Shown here in pieces: positions 14,574 to 23,002 of a stretch of 41,959 nt of DNA. The position numbers and the translations under genes are program-made. The notes beneath the pieces were generated by a model. It did no database searches and had not been told where the DNA came from. It saw only the letters and a list, made by a program, of their open reading frames with translations. The stretch is from Methylococcaceae bacterium UBA662. Its GTDB lineage: Bacteria > Pseudomonadota > Gammaproteobacteria > Methylococcales > Methylomonadaceae. How positions within the stretch are numbered: position 1 is the stretch's first letter; each line of letters begins with the position of its first letter. Location: the NCBI GenBank assembly GCA_002299425.1, contig DBNW01000024.1:1-41959 (forward strand), given 5' to 3'.

Positions 14574-15596
14574 ATGACGTTACTGACGATCACAAAACCG
14601 CAATCAGCCGTTTTTGAACTAAAAACGCTAACACCGTTATACACCGGCGGTATCGGCCAAAACGGCGAGCAATTGCACCCGTCCGGCTTGTTAGGCAGCA
14701 TCCGCCATTGGTCATGCCTAGTGGCCAAAGCTTTGGACGATAGAGGGTTTGAACAGCGGGTGTGGGGCAAGGCGGGCGATTCGCAAAAAGATACCCAGGC
14801 CAAGGGTGTGGCGGTGCGCTGGGATGGCAGTGGCTTAAAGCTGTGTCCCCTGCCCCAAAGGATTCAAGTCAACCCTAACAACAAGGGCTGGTTTTTCAAC
14901 GACGCATTGACCGGACCGTGCCGCCTAACCTTGACCCGTCGCGCCATCAGCGATGCCGACTGGCAAATTTTGTTGTTGGCACTGCGGATTCAAATCCGCC
15001 ACGGCATGTTGGGGGCGAAAGACCAGTTTGGTTTGGGGGTGGTAGGGTGTGATGCGTTGCCGGGGGTGCAGCCGTTGTTGCCAACAACGGTGGCCCGCCC
15101 AGCTCAAACCGACACCTTGTGGCACACGGCGTTTTTTACCGTACCCTTGACCAAGCCCGGAGTGAAGAAAGAAGAGCCAGAAAGGGAAAACTGGCATAAA
15201 AAAATCGAACTGGGCCTAGGGCTGCGTTATGCCCTGCGTCATGCCTTGCGCGGCGACCCCGACACCCCAGCCGACAAAAATCTGCGCCACCAAATGTTGG
15301 GTGCCCTCAACGAACACGGCAGTGCAGTCAATGTTTCAGCGGCCTATCCAGCGGGAAACCCGGGTTCTCTGTTGGAGGCGCGGGTGGTGGTGCAGCTTAA
15401 ACCGGAACAAAGCGAACAACGGACAAAATCTATGAAAAACTTCAACGCGGCGTTGCAGAATCCTGACCTAGCAGACAACTGGCGCAGCGGCAAAATTACC
15501 TACCAATGGGGCGGCAACATCGGCGACAACCCCGACAGGCATCACTTCAAAACCCTTTCCGAATGGGTCAACCACTTAGCGGGAGTGCCAGCATGA
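14574..15596 (+). CDS. cmr1: Type III CRISPR RAMP protein Cmr1
   Basis: This is the first gene of the seven-gene interference operon. Two adjacent ATGs exist (14571, 14574). The second is preferred because AGGAG ends five bases before it; with the first the gap is only two. The N-terminus shows the Cmr1 pattern FELKTLTPLYTGG, then LHPSGLLGSIRHW, corresponding to the usual TPLHTGG and RPSGIIGSLRWW motifs of this Cas7-like subunit. A later segment (about residues 135-155) contains LLALRIQIRHGMLGAKDQFG, resembling the C-terminal glycine loop of the first RAMP fold. The length of about 340 residues is normal. In Cmr complexes Cmr1 caps the end of the backbone. The stop overlaps the next gene as ATGA. 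Confidence 0.85.
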   Translation: MTLLTITKPQSAVFELKTLTPLYTGGIGQNGEQLHPSGLLGSIRHWSCLVAKALDDRGFEQRVWGKAGDSQKDTQAKGVAVRWDGSGLKLCPLPQRIQVNPNNKGWFFNDALTGPCRLTLTRRAISDADWQILLLALRIQIRHGMLGAKDQFGLGVVGCDALPGVQPLLPTTVARPAQTDTLWHTAFFTVPLTKPGVKKEEPERENWHKKIELGLGLRYALRHALRGDPDTPADKNLRHQMLGALNEHGSAVNVSAAYPAGNPGSLLEARVVVQLKPEQSEQRTKSMKNFNAALQNPDLADNWRSGKITYQWGGNIGDNPDRHHFKTLSEWVNHLAGVPA

Positions 15597-16672
15597 GCTT
15601 TGACTTTTTGGCGGACGACCGTATCAGCAAGCTGTTTCCGCAACATTCCTGGCAAATTAAAGGCCATCACCTTAAGCGCGAGGCGTTGGCCATCAGCGAT
15701 ATGGACGGGTTTATTAAACGTTACGGCGAACCTGACAAGCCCGAAAAACGCAAAAAATTAGCACAGGACATCAGCAAAAACCCGTTGGCGCATTTGCGAT
15801 CTTTGTATTTGCGCGAGGAGTTCATGGCCGAACTGGACGCCAACCAGCGCGGCAAGGCCAAAGCCCGCGATGTCGGCAGCGGCTGGCAAGCTTTGGAAAA
15901 AACCGGGGCGATGGCCAACGTGCCGTTGTCGGCCTTGCCCACCGGCAGCGCCGTGTGGACGCTCAGGTGTCAACTGTTGACCCCGTTGCTGACCGGCGAC
16001 GACGACCCGTTTTATCTGTTCGACAACCCGTTACGCAAAGACCATATTTTCAACGTGCCGTATTTGTCGGCGGCGGCCATCAAAGGCTTGGCGGCAGATG
16101 CTTACCAGCGGGCCTTCCCGGGCCAAGTGGCGTGGGAGACGCGCGGCCAGAAAGACCCGGAGCGGACCATGCACTTGCGTAACGAAGACTCCCATGCCCG
16201 GCGCTTGTTCGGCGTGGCCAGCGACGACAATCAAGCCGATAGCCTGCGCGGGCGTCTGCATTTCAGCCCGTTATGGCTGCGCTGGGTGCAGTATCTGGTA
16301 ATGAACCCGATGGATGAAAAAAAAGGTGTCGGCACAATGCCTATTCAGTTTGAAGCGGCCGCGCCGTTCGACGAAAAAGCTAAGCCGGTGACGCTGGAGC
16401 TGCGTGGTTTTTATTTCAACCCCTTGGGCGCTGACGGCAGTGATGAGACTGCGGTCCGCGCCGACCTGTCCCGGTTTATCGCCGCGTTGGCGCATTGGTG
16501 GCCGGTGTTGGGCTTGGGCGCGAAACGCTTGGCCGGTTATGGGGCCATTAAGCCTACCGACATTGAAGTGACGGCCAAAGGTTGGCGCAATTGGCCGGAC
16601 AAGCCGCTAAAAAAGGAAGGCCCGCAGGCATGGTTGGACATGGCGACGAAAATCGCCGGGGAGCAACCATGA
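15593..16672 (+). CDS. Type III RAMP protein, Cmr6-like (Cas7 family)
   Basis: This is a 359-residue RAMP protein whose start is set by the ATGA overlap with cmr1. Residues 1-110 form a charged helical extension. The RAMP core begins near WTLRCQLLTPLLTGDDDPF and continues with VPYLSAAAIKGLAADAYQRA (the usual PGSSLKG-type helix). RLFGVASDDNQADSLRGRLH matches the conserved LFG...GRL signature of Cas7-type subunits. GLGAKRLAGYGAI near the C-terminus fits the glycine-rich loop seen in Cmr6. Position between cmr1 and cas10 also fits Cmr6, which caps the backbone. Csm3- or Cmr4-like assignment is less likely because a clear Cmr4 follows. The stop overlaps cas10 as ATGA. Confidence 0.65.
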   Translation: MSFDFLADDRISKLFPQHSWQIKGHHLKREALAISDMDGFIKRYGEPDKPEKRKKLAQDISKNPLAHLRSLYLREEFMAELDANQRGKAKARDVGSGWQALEKTGAMANVPLSALPTGSAVWTLRCQLLTPLLTGDDDPFYLFDNPLRKDHIFNVPYLSAAAIKGLAADAYQRAFPGQVAWETRGQKDPERTMHLRNEDSHARRLFGVASDDNQADSLRGRLHFSPLWLRWVQYLVMNPMDEKKGVGTMPIQFEAAAPFDEKAKPVTLELRGFYFNPLGADGSDETAVRADLSRFIAALAHWWPVLGLGAKRLAGYGAIKPTDIEVTAKGWRNWPDKPLKKEGPQAWLDMATKIAGEQP

Positions 16673-19647
16673 AAGCCACTGAAATGGACAAAGCCCCTCA
16701 GGAATTGGTATTGGCCGCTGAAATCGGCGGTTTTCTGCACGATTTGGGTAAGTTGTTGCCGGATTTTGCCGAGGAAACGACGGGTGGCAAAGACAAAAAT
16801 TTGAGCGACTTAGCCAAAAAACAAGCAAAAATCAAAGCGGCGCACGGGGCGATTTTGGAAACCGGGCGGGTTTACCCGGCTGCCGAGCAGCAGGATGCCG
16901 AAACCAAGACGCTGTTAGCTCGTTTGTTAAGCGACTCGGTTTGGCAAGCCAAATTGGCCATCCCCGCTGCTTGGTGCCAGCACAACACCATACAAGCCAA
17001 AGGCTTAGGGGCGCCGTTACGCCAGCATCATGCCGAAAATAATTTTCCCAGTGACCAATTGAGTTTATTAGGCGACATTTACAGTTTCGGCGCCGACATC
17101 CGCGACTCGGCCTTAGATAAAGGTTCCGGCAAATGCACAGGCAATAAGCAAAGCCAGCCTTATGCCTGGATCAGCGATAGCTTCGGTCATCCGCAACAGC
17201 CTTACCGTACCGAAACCTTGGTGCAAAATTGGCAACAAGCGGTGAAAATCATAAACGGCCTGTTCGGCGAACCCGGCCGGGATGTCGCTGTTTTGAAAGT
17301 GCGGAATCGGCTTAACCAAGAACTCAAACCCTTGTTTAAGCAAGCCTTAGGCGAGACCCGTCGGCCCACCAACGACGTGACCCTCTTCCACCACAGTTTT
17401 TCCGCTGCCAGCCATTTCAAGGCGGCCATGGCCGAAGGCGTTTTGCGGGAGGATTTTAGCCGCTGGCAAGATAAAGACGGGTTGTTTGCTCTTGGCAAAC
17501 TGGGTTTGGTGCGTTTCCGCTTGTTGGGCATCCGCTGGCAGTGGCAGACGCTTACCCGGGGCGTGTTGCGGCCCGTGGCCTTAGCCAGCCTTAGTGAGGC
17601 CCGCCGCCAAGCTGAACAGAACTTACAGCGCTTGTTTGAGGAAACTTATCCGGTCGGCAATATCATCTACCGCGACGATGACGGCGTACTGGTGTTGGTG
17701 CCGGGGTTTTATGAGGACTTGGGCGAAGCCGCTGAACAAGCATCGGAACGCTTGTTTGTGGAACGTCTCATCGACCCGTTGCTGCCGGACATCGGCTTGT
17801 GCCTAAAAGACCTTGGCTGTGGCGTTGATTTTGCGCTGCATTGGAGCGGGCCGTCGTTGTACTTAACCGATTACCCGCAGGCCCTAGGCATCAACAGCGA
17901 CCCTAAGCGGCAACGCTTCGGGCAAGTCGGTTTGGATGACCTTAAAGCCTTATGGCGAACCGCGCCGCAACGCTATCCGGGCCAACAAATCGCTATTTGC
18001 CCGCAATGCGGCCTGCGCCCGGCAACCACCCGCGAGCTGGCGGTATCAGAAAGCACGCTTGACAATCAAGTCTTATGCGATGTTTGTCAGGATTTTAGCG
18101 ATGAACAAGCGAGGGCCTTGCGCCACGGGAACGCGGAAGAATTATTTGGCATAAAGCCCAAAACCTTCAATCTGCAAGCCATCAGCCAACAGCGCAATGG
18201 CAGCGAAAACGGCCGCATGGTGCTGGTGTCGGTGCAAGTTGATGCCGCCACCATAGCCAGTGGCGAGGCGTTGATCACGCAACTGGCCAGGCCGGTGGCG
18301 CAATTAGTGGCTAAAAAAAAATTAAAACGGTTGGCTAATCGTCTGGGCGAGAAATTTGAAAAAATCTTAAAAGCTCTGCGTAACAATAGCGAAACAGAGT
18401 TCAACCAGGTCGATGAAGCCTTACGGAAAAATCTTGGCGATTGGATAGGCGATGAATACTGGCTTAAGGACAACGATGGCCGCAGCCAGCAAAAGAACAA
18501 ATTGGCCAAGGCATTGGAAGTTGCCGAAAACTTTTTCTTGCGCGAAGCCATCCCCGAAGGCTTGGGGCTATGCCGCCATGACGGCGACCGTCTGGCTTTG
18601 TTCGCCCAGCGCAAGCACGCCTCACCCGCCCGCTTGCAACGGCTGTGGGATGATCTGGAAGAGCTATGGCGCGAATGCGTGAACGAAGTGGGAAAAAGCT
18701 GCGACGGCTATTTGATGCCGTTGTCGCTGGACGCACGCGGGGTGCGTTTTATCGTGTCCGCCAACGATGCCAGTGATGTCTTGCTGATGCTGCAACGGCG
18801 GTTGCTAACGCATTTCAGCAAAGTGCGCGGCGGCCTGCCGGTGCATGTGTCAGCCTTGGCGTTCAAGGCCAAGTTTCCGCTCTATATCGCCATGGATGCC
18901 ATCTATCGGCTGGAACAGCGGGGCTTAAACCCAGGTACCCGCTGGCAAACGTGGACGGTGCTGGCTTGCCAACACGATAAGGCGAAAAAACGCGTCCGTA
19001 TTATGTGGCAAACCCCGCAAGGCCCAGTGGATTGGACGGTTGATCTCGACTGCGGCGACCCTAACAAAGAAGACATCTGGCATCCGCATGTGGTGTGCAC
19101 CAGTCGCCGAGAAGGCCCCAAACGTATGCTCCATGTCAGCCGTTTAAAGGCCGGTAATGAAGTGGCCGTGCCGGTATCAACGTTCGATTTTTTGACCTTA
19201 GAAGGCAGTGCCCGCCGTTTTGACATCCATTATGACGGACTAGGCCGCAGGCCACATTTTGTGCTAGGCCACCCGGGCCGCCCATCACATTTGTTAGAGC
19301 AAATGCCGGAGCTGCTAGACCCGACCGCCAACTGGGCGGCCAAGACCGGTTGGAATTCCAGCCAGTTAAAAGGCTTGTACGGGCGCATGGTGGAAACCTA
19401 CGAGGCCTGGGTGCGGTTGGCGGTTAATGACGAACAACGCCAACACGGTTGTTTAGCGTGGCACGCGCACATCAACGACGTGCTGGGGCGTTATCTGCCG
19501 GGCAAAGACAACGCCCCGCTGCGCTGCGACTTACTGGCGGCGATAAAAGATGGCCGTTTTTTCGATGCGGTGGAATGGAACACGTATATTTGCAAATCAA
19601 AACCGACCCAAACCCCAATGGTTGGGGCAACACTTATTCCGGATTAA
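16669..19647 (+). CDS. cas10: Cas10 large subunit, Csx11-type (subtype III-C), cyclase motif lost
   Basis: This is the 992-residue large subunit; the start is set by an ATGA overlap. An N-terminal HD nuclease motif is present (GGFLHDLGKL, His24-Asp25). A zinc-binding site is formed by CPQC (C444, C447) and CDVC (C470, C473). In the second palm domain the place of the GGDD motif, just before VLLML, reads SANDASDVL (about 697-704). Only one Asp aligns, so cyclic-oligoadenylate synthesis is not expected. Csx11-type Cas10 proteins of subtype III-C are known for a decayed cyclase and strong divergence, and the cmr-type neighbours agree. The HD motif suggests single-stranded DNA cleavage may remain. 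Four bases separate it from cmr4. Confidence 0.9.
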   Translation: MKATEMDKAPQELVLAAEIGGFLHDLGKLLPDFAEETTGGKDKNLSDLAKKQAKIKAAHGAILETGRVYPAAEQQDAETKTLLARLLSDSVWQAKLAIPAAWCQHNTIQAKGLGAPLRQHHAENNFPSDQLSLLGDIYSFGADIRDSALDKGSGKCTGNKQSQPYAWISDSFGHPQQPYRTETLVQNWQQAVKIINGLFGEPGRDVAVLKVRNRLNQELKPLFKQALGETRRPTNDVTLFHHSFSAASHFKAAMAEGVLREDFSRWQDKDGLFALGKLGLVRFRLLGIRWQWQTLTRGVLRPVALASLSEARRQAEQNLQRLFEETYPVGNIIYRDDDGVLVLVPGFYEDLGEAAEQASERLFVERLIDPLLPDIGLCLKDLGCGVDFALHWSGPSLYLTDYPQALGINSDPKRQRFGQVGLDDLKALWRTAPQRYPGQQIAICPQCGLRPATTRELAVSESTLDNQVLCDVCQDFSDEQARALRHGNAEELFGIKPKTFNLQAISQQRNGSENGRMVLVSVQVDAATIASGEALITQLARPVAQLVAKKKLKRLANRLGEKFEKILKALRNNSETEFNQVDEALRKNLGDWIGDEYWLKDNDGRSQQKNKLAKALEVAENFFLREAIPEGLGLCRHDGDRLALFAQRKHASPARLQRLWDDLEELWRECVNEVGKSCDGYLMPLSLDARGVRFIVSANDASDVLLMLQRRLLTHFSKVRGGLPVHVSALAFKAKFPLYIAMDAIYRLEQRGLNPGTRWQTWTVLACQHDKAKKRVRIMWQTPQGPVDWTVDLDCGDPNKEDIWHPHVVCTSRREGPKRMLHVSRLKAGNEVAVPVSTFDFLTLEGSARRFDIHYDGLGRRPHFVLGHPGRPSHLLEQMPELLDPTANWAAKTGWNSSQLKGLYGRMVETYEAWVRLAVNDEQRQHGCLAWHAHINDVLGRYLPGKDNAPLRCDLLAAIKDGRFFDAVEWNTYICKSKPTQTPMVGATLIPD

Positions 19648-19651
19648 CTTC

Positions 19652-20572
19652 ATGAAATCACATCCTTTGTTTTTGTACGCGCTAGACCCCACCCATATCG
19701 GCGCCGGCGGCTATCGGCTGGGGCGGGTGGACAACACCATCATCCGCGATGCGGCCACGCAGTTGCCGAAAATTCCCGGCAGCTCGCTGAACGGGGCGTT
19801 GCGGGCGGCGGCGATTTTCTCGCTTGAAGATGAAGCCGAACGCGATCAAGCGCAAAAGTATGCCCGCCATACCTTGGATCAGGGCAACCAAGCGCGCAAA
19901 GACCACAAACGCGGCAGCGAAGACCCGGTGGCGAAAATTTTCGGCTTTGCCGAGGGCGACCCCGAAGGCAGTTCACGGATTGGCCTGCTCAGCGTGCGCG
20001 ATGCGGAAATACTGGCTTATCCGGTGCCGACCATGATGGGACCACGCTGGGTGACCACGCCGTTTTTGCTGGAGCGGGCCGGTTGTACGGTTGCAGCGGC
20101 GTTGCGTCCGGCTTCGGAAGAAACCCTTTTTGTCCAAGACAGCGGTGGCAGCGTGGAGCGTCTCAATCTGGGTTGGCTGTTGCTTTCGGCGGAAAAGAAA
20201 ACCTTGCCATTCCCCGCATTTGACGGCCAGCCGGCTTTGGATTTTGTCAAGCAAAACCTAGTCATCGTCCATGACAATCTGTTTCCAGCGTTGGTCAATT
20301 CCAACCTGGAAACCCGCACTTCGGTGTCAATTGATTTTGCCAGCGGCGCCGGTGCCGACGGTTTGTTGTTTACCTACGAGGCCACGCCGCGTGGCACACT
20401 GTTTCTCGGCCAGTTGGATTTTGACGATCGGCGTTTTCCAGCACTTTACCCGCAAGCATTTGCGCGGGTCAGCAAAGCCTTGCAACTGGCCAGTGCTTTA
20501 GGTTACGGCGGCATGACCACGCGCGGTTTTGGCCGCATGACCGCTATTTTGCGGGAGGCCGTGTCATGTTGA
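19652..20572 (+). CDS. cmr4: Type III backbone RNase Cmr4 (Cas7)
   Basis: This is the 306-residue backbone subunit that cuts target RNA at 6-nt intervals in Cmr complexes. An in-frame extension back to 19550 lies inside cas10 and is rejected. The N-terminus has LYALDPTHIGAGG and GRVDNTIIRD, with Asp27 at the position of the catalytic Asp of Pyrococcus Cmr4 (the VVDLPIQRE motif). KIPGSSLNGALRAAAI follows as the canonical PGSSLKG helix. ALGYGGMTTRGFGRM near the end is the glycine-rich loop. The conserved Asp indicates the complex should still cleave RNA. The gene overlaps cmr5 by 7 bases. Confidence 0.9.
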   Translation: MKSHPLFLYALDPTHIGAGGYRLGRVDNTIIRDAATQLPKIPGSSLNGALRAAAIFSLEDEAERDQAQKYARHTLDQGNQARKDHKRGSEDPVAKIFGFAEGDPEGSSRIGLLSVRDAEILAYPVPTMMGPRWVTTPFLLERAGCTVAAALRPASEETLFVQDSGGSVERLNLGWLLLSAEKKTLPFPAFDGQPALDFVKQNLVIVHDNLFPALVNSNLETRTSVSIDFASGAGADGLLFTYEATPRGTLFLGQLDFDDRRFPALYPQAFARVSKALQLASALGYGGMTTRGFGRMTAILREAVSC

Positions 20573-20964
20573 ATTTGGAACCATTAGCGGCACAAAGCGC
20601 GGCCAGAATGGTGAGCGGCAATCCGCCTAAAGAGGCCGAAAATCTGATTACTAAGGCAGCAGCGGTGCTGGCTGAACAAGGCGTTTATGCGTTTGGCCTG
20701 TTTTTGGCTAGCCGCAAACGCGACGCTGAACAACGGCCAGCGGCTGATATTGATGCCGCCATCCGCCAGTTGCTGCAACAAGCGGGTTTGGTAGACGAAC
20801 TGCACCGCATCAGCATGGGCGAGTATTACGGCGGCATTGGCAAGCAACGATCTAATGAAACGCCGACCCATGCCTTGCGGCGTTTGTTGTTGACCAAGCA
20901 ATTGATGGAGGTGGCGTTGAACTATGGCCGTTACCATGCCAAAGCCCAAGGAGGCGGGGCATGA
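20566..20964 (+). CDS. cmr5: Type III small subunit Cmr5 (Cas11)
   Basis: This is a 132-residue all-helical protein in the position of the small subunit. The C-terminal half, with ALRRLLLTKQLMEVALNYGRYHAKA, matches the typical Cmr5 end, and the N-terminal AAQSAARMV plus a helix containing EQGVYAFGLFLASRK also fits. Cmr5 lines the inner filament and contacts the target strand. The start overlaps cmr4 and the stop overlaps the next gene as ATGA. Confidence 0.85.
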   Translation: MLNLEPLAAQSAARMVSGNPPKEAENLITKAAAVLAEQGVYAFGLFLASRKRDAEQRPAADIDAAIRQLLQQAGLVDELHRISMGEYYGGIGKQRSNETPTHALRRLLLTKQLMEVALNYGRYHAKAQGGGA

Positions 20965-21782
20965 GCGACTCTAACTGGCAGTTTGCCGCCTTCCGCCTGC
21001 ACCTGCAAAGCCCGCTGCATGTGGGCAGTTGGCGGGCGGGAATGGTGGCGCAGACCCACCGTTTCGTGCCCGGGCATATTTTTAGCTATGCCCTCGCCTG
21101 CGCCTATGGCCGGGCCTTAGGCGCAAGTGCAACCAATTTCCAAACAGCGTTGCAGGCTGTCATGGCGACGATCCGTTTTGCCCCGGCGTTTATTACACGG
21201 GACGGGACATCGCTCTTGTTTCCGCACCGTGATAGCAAAATCATCGAACGTCATTTTGTGCGCGGCAACAACCACGCCAGCTTGCAATTGGACACCCGTT
21301 CGGCGCAAGACTCGGCCTTGTTTGAAGTGGAATTCATCGCTGCCCGCCACCGCGCCGAGTCCGGCGAAATCAAGCCTACCGTTTTGCTGGGCGGCTGTTG
21401 GTTTAACGCTGAGCAATTGGACGGCAGGCCCTGGCGGGATTGGTTGGAGGATTTAATCCTGGGCGGCGAGGGCAAAATCGGCTACGGACGTTGCACTGTT
21501 TTGGCTTGGGACGGGCAGACCGACAGTTTCCACGGCATCGGTAAAGTAAATGGCTCTGGCTTATCAGTCGGTTCTGGCAAACAATTACCCGGACCGGCCT
21601 TGTCGGGTGTCGGCAAACGGCCCATGCAGCCCTGGCTAGGTCGGCTTTATGATCCCGAACAAGGATTTGGCCGAAAGCTGGGGGAAGCGGCCTTTGTTTG
21701 TCTGGATGGTGTTTGCGAACAAGCCGCCGTATTCTTGCCCTACCATGGCGAACAAGGCTTGGGCTGTTGGGCGACGGTATGA
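20961..21782 (+). CDS. Type III RAMP protein, Cas5 group (Cmr3-like)
   Basis: This is a 273-residue RAMP protein. The first strand and loop read FRLHLQSPLHVGSW, followed by VPGHIFSYALACAYGRALG, the RAMP helix. GGEGKIGYGRC (about residues 170-180) is a glycine-rich loop. By elimination (Cmr1, Cmr6-like, Cmr4 and Cmr5 are already present) and by its place after cmr5 it is probably the Cas5-type subunit that holds the crRNA 5' tag, equivalent to Cmr3. The sequence is too divergent for certainty, and a Csx10-like or further Cas7-like identity is possible. Both ends overlap neighbours as ATGA. Confidence 0.65.
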   Translation: MSDSNWQFAAFRLHLQSPLHVGSWRAGMVAQTHRFVPGHIFSYALACAYGRALGASATNFQTALQAVMATIRFAPAFITRDGTSLLFPHRDSKIIERHFVRGNNHASLQLDTRSAQDSALFEVEFIAARHRAESGEIKPTVLLGGCWFNAEQLDGRPWRDWLEDLILGGEGKIGYGRCTVLAWDGQTDSFHGIGKVNGSGLSVGSGKQLPGPALSGVGKRPMQPWLGRLYDPEQGFGRKLGEAAFVCLDGVCEQAAVFLPYHGEQGLGCWATV

Positions 21783-22609
21783 AAGCCTGTTGGGGCATGG
21801 CCATAAGCGGCTTCACCGCCCACTGGCGAATTCCGCAGATGCCCGCTAATCCAAGCCCAGATTACTTAGGGCCGCAGATACGCGGCATTTTAGGCCAAGC
21901 GTTGTTTGCCCAAACCTGCCCGTTTACCACGGCTAACTGCCGGTCTTGCACTTTGGCTGCCCATTGCCATTATCCGAACGTGTTCAAACCATTGGACCCT
22001 ACCGCGCTGCCCGCTTACATCCTCCACGACTGGTGGCTTTCCGGCCAAACCTTAGCGGTGACGGTTTTATTGTTGGGGAAGGCTTCCACAAGCACGGAAC
22101 CCTGGGTTCGCGGCTTGCACCGGCAACTGCCCAATCTGGCCTGGTTTGGCAAGCGGGGGATGCGGCTGGAACAGGTGGTTGACTGGCGTTCTGGTAGCTG
22201 CCTATTTGAACGGGGAAAATTTACCCGCGCGCAATTGACCTTTTGCGATGTCTGGCCTTCTGCGGTCGGCCAAAATTCGGAAATCAAATTTATAACCCCG
22301 CTAGCGAGCAAGCATCAACAGGCCGATCCGCTCATAGGGGCGTTAAAGACCCGGTTGCAACGCTTGCGCAATCAGTTCGGTGATGGGGAAGATTTTGCTA
22401 TTGATGGGCCTTTGTGGCATTGCCAAATCGTCATGCAGCAGTCTGTGAAATTAACGTTAGGCAACCCCTCTCGACAGGTTGCTGCATCCTATTACAAACT
22501 TCAATTAAATCATATTGATACAATCGGTTCTCAATTGCTGGGCGCGGGTTTGTGGCTGCATGCCGGAGCGCAAACGGGCATTGGCTTAGGGCGTTATTGC
22601 ATGGAGTAA
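21779..22609 (+). CDS. cas6: CRISPR pre-crRNA endoribonuclease Cas6
   Basis: This is a 276-residue Cas6 of the PF10040 type. Near the N-terminus IRGILGQALFAQTCPF is followed by cysteines C47, C54, C57 and C63 in a CPF..C..C...CHYPNVF layout, seen in this branch of Cas6 before the ferredoxin-like core. The extreme C-terminus HAGAQTGIGLGRY is the glycine-rich loop that contacts the repeat. Cas6 cuts the array transcript in each repeat. The start at 21779 overlaps the previous gene as ATGA; upstream in-frame codons lie inside that gene. It is the last gene of the operon. No clear terminator follows. Confidence 0.88.
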   Translation: MKACWGMAISGFTAHWRIPQMPANPSPDYLGPQIRGILGQALFAQTCPFTTANCRSCTLAAHCHYPNVFKPLDPTALPAYILHDWWLSGQTLAVTVLLLGKASTSTEPWVRGLHRQLPNLAWFGKRGMRLEQVVDWRSGSCLFERGKFTRAQLTFCDVWPSAVGQNSEIKFITPLASKHQQADPLIGALKTRLQRLRNQFGDGEDFAIDGPLWHCQIVMQQSVKLTLGNPSRQVAASYYKLQLNHIDTIGSQLLGAGLWLHAGAQTGIGLGRYCME

Positions 22610-23002
22610 ACCTAAGCGAGCTACAGAGCGTCATGGATTAAAGCTTCGGTACTCGGCGCGGCATGTGTTCTTAGCACGGCAGACTGAGCCAGTTAAGTTT
22701 TCTGCCCTTTTAGATTGGCAAACCGCCGCGCACGGTTGCGGTAGCTGAGCATGGGGTAATGTCAATTTTGGCATGGGTAAAAAATTTTATTCCGTTCCAC
22801 AATTGGGTTTTAAAAGGCAGCACGTTTTGATGATACTGAAAGCGTTTGGGGTTAAACTGTACCGCGTGAATCGTCATCGTTTGCCAGAAGCCTCGGTGAG
22901 GTTGCAATTCGTTGATTGGCCTGACCCACAAAATGCTCGACAAAAATCGGCGCATGGGCATGATTGTTAGCATTCCCCCATCATCAGAAACAGAGGTACG
23001 CT
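22610..23002 (+). other. Intergenic region between cas6 and katG
   Basis: This 393-base region has no convincing gene. Short open frames on both strands look non-coding. An imperfect hairpin lies near 22720-22745 (GCAAACCG paired with CGGTTGC), perhaps ending the CRISPR operon. The katG ribosome-binding site AGAGG is at 22992-22996. I did not recognise an OxyR or Fur site. Confidence 0.4.

Noticed and set aside
14399..14803. Open frame of 134 codons on the - strand overlapping cmr1
   Set aside because: It is antisense to a clear RAMP gene with a good ribosome-binding site and has no protein features of its own.
19550..19651. Longer version of cmr4 starting inside cas10
   Set aside because: The Cmr4 signature begins at the ATG at 19652 and the extra residues are a frame-shifted reading of the cas10 end.
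14571..22609. CARF, SAVED or other cyclic-nucleotide effectors expected for type III loci
   Set aside because: No such gene is visible near the operon, and Cas10 lacks GGDD, so their absence fits the III-C assignment rather than a missed feature.
22710..22973. Open frame of 87 codons on the - strand upstream of katG, plus an opposite frame at 22773-22970
   Set aside because: Neither has a ribosome-binding site, recognisable domain or operon context. They mirror each other and are probably non-coding.
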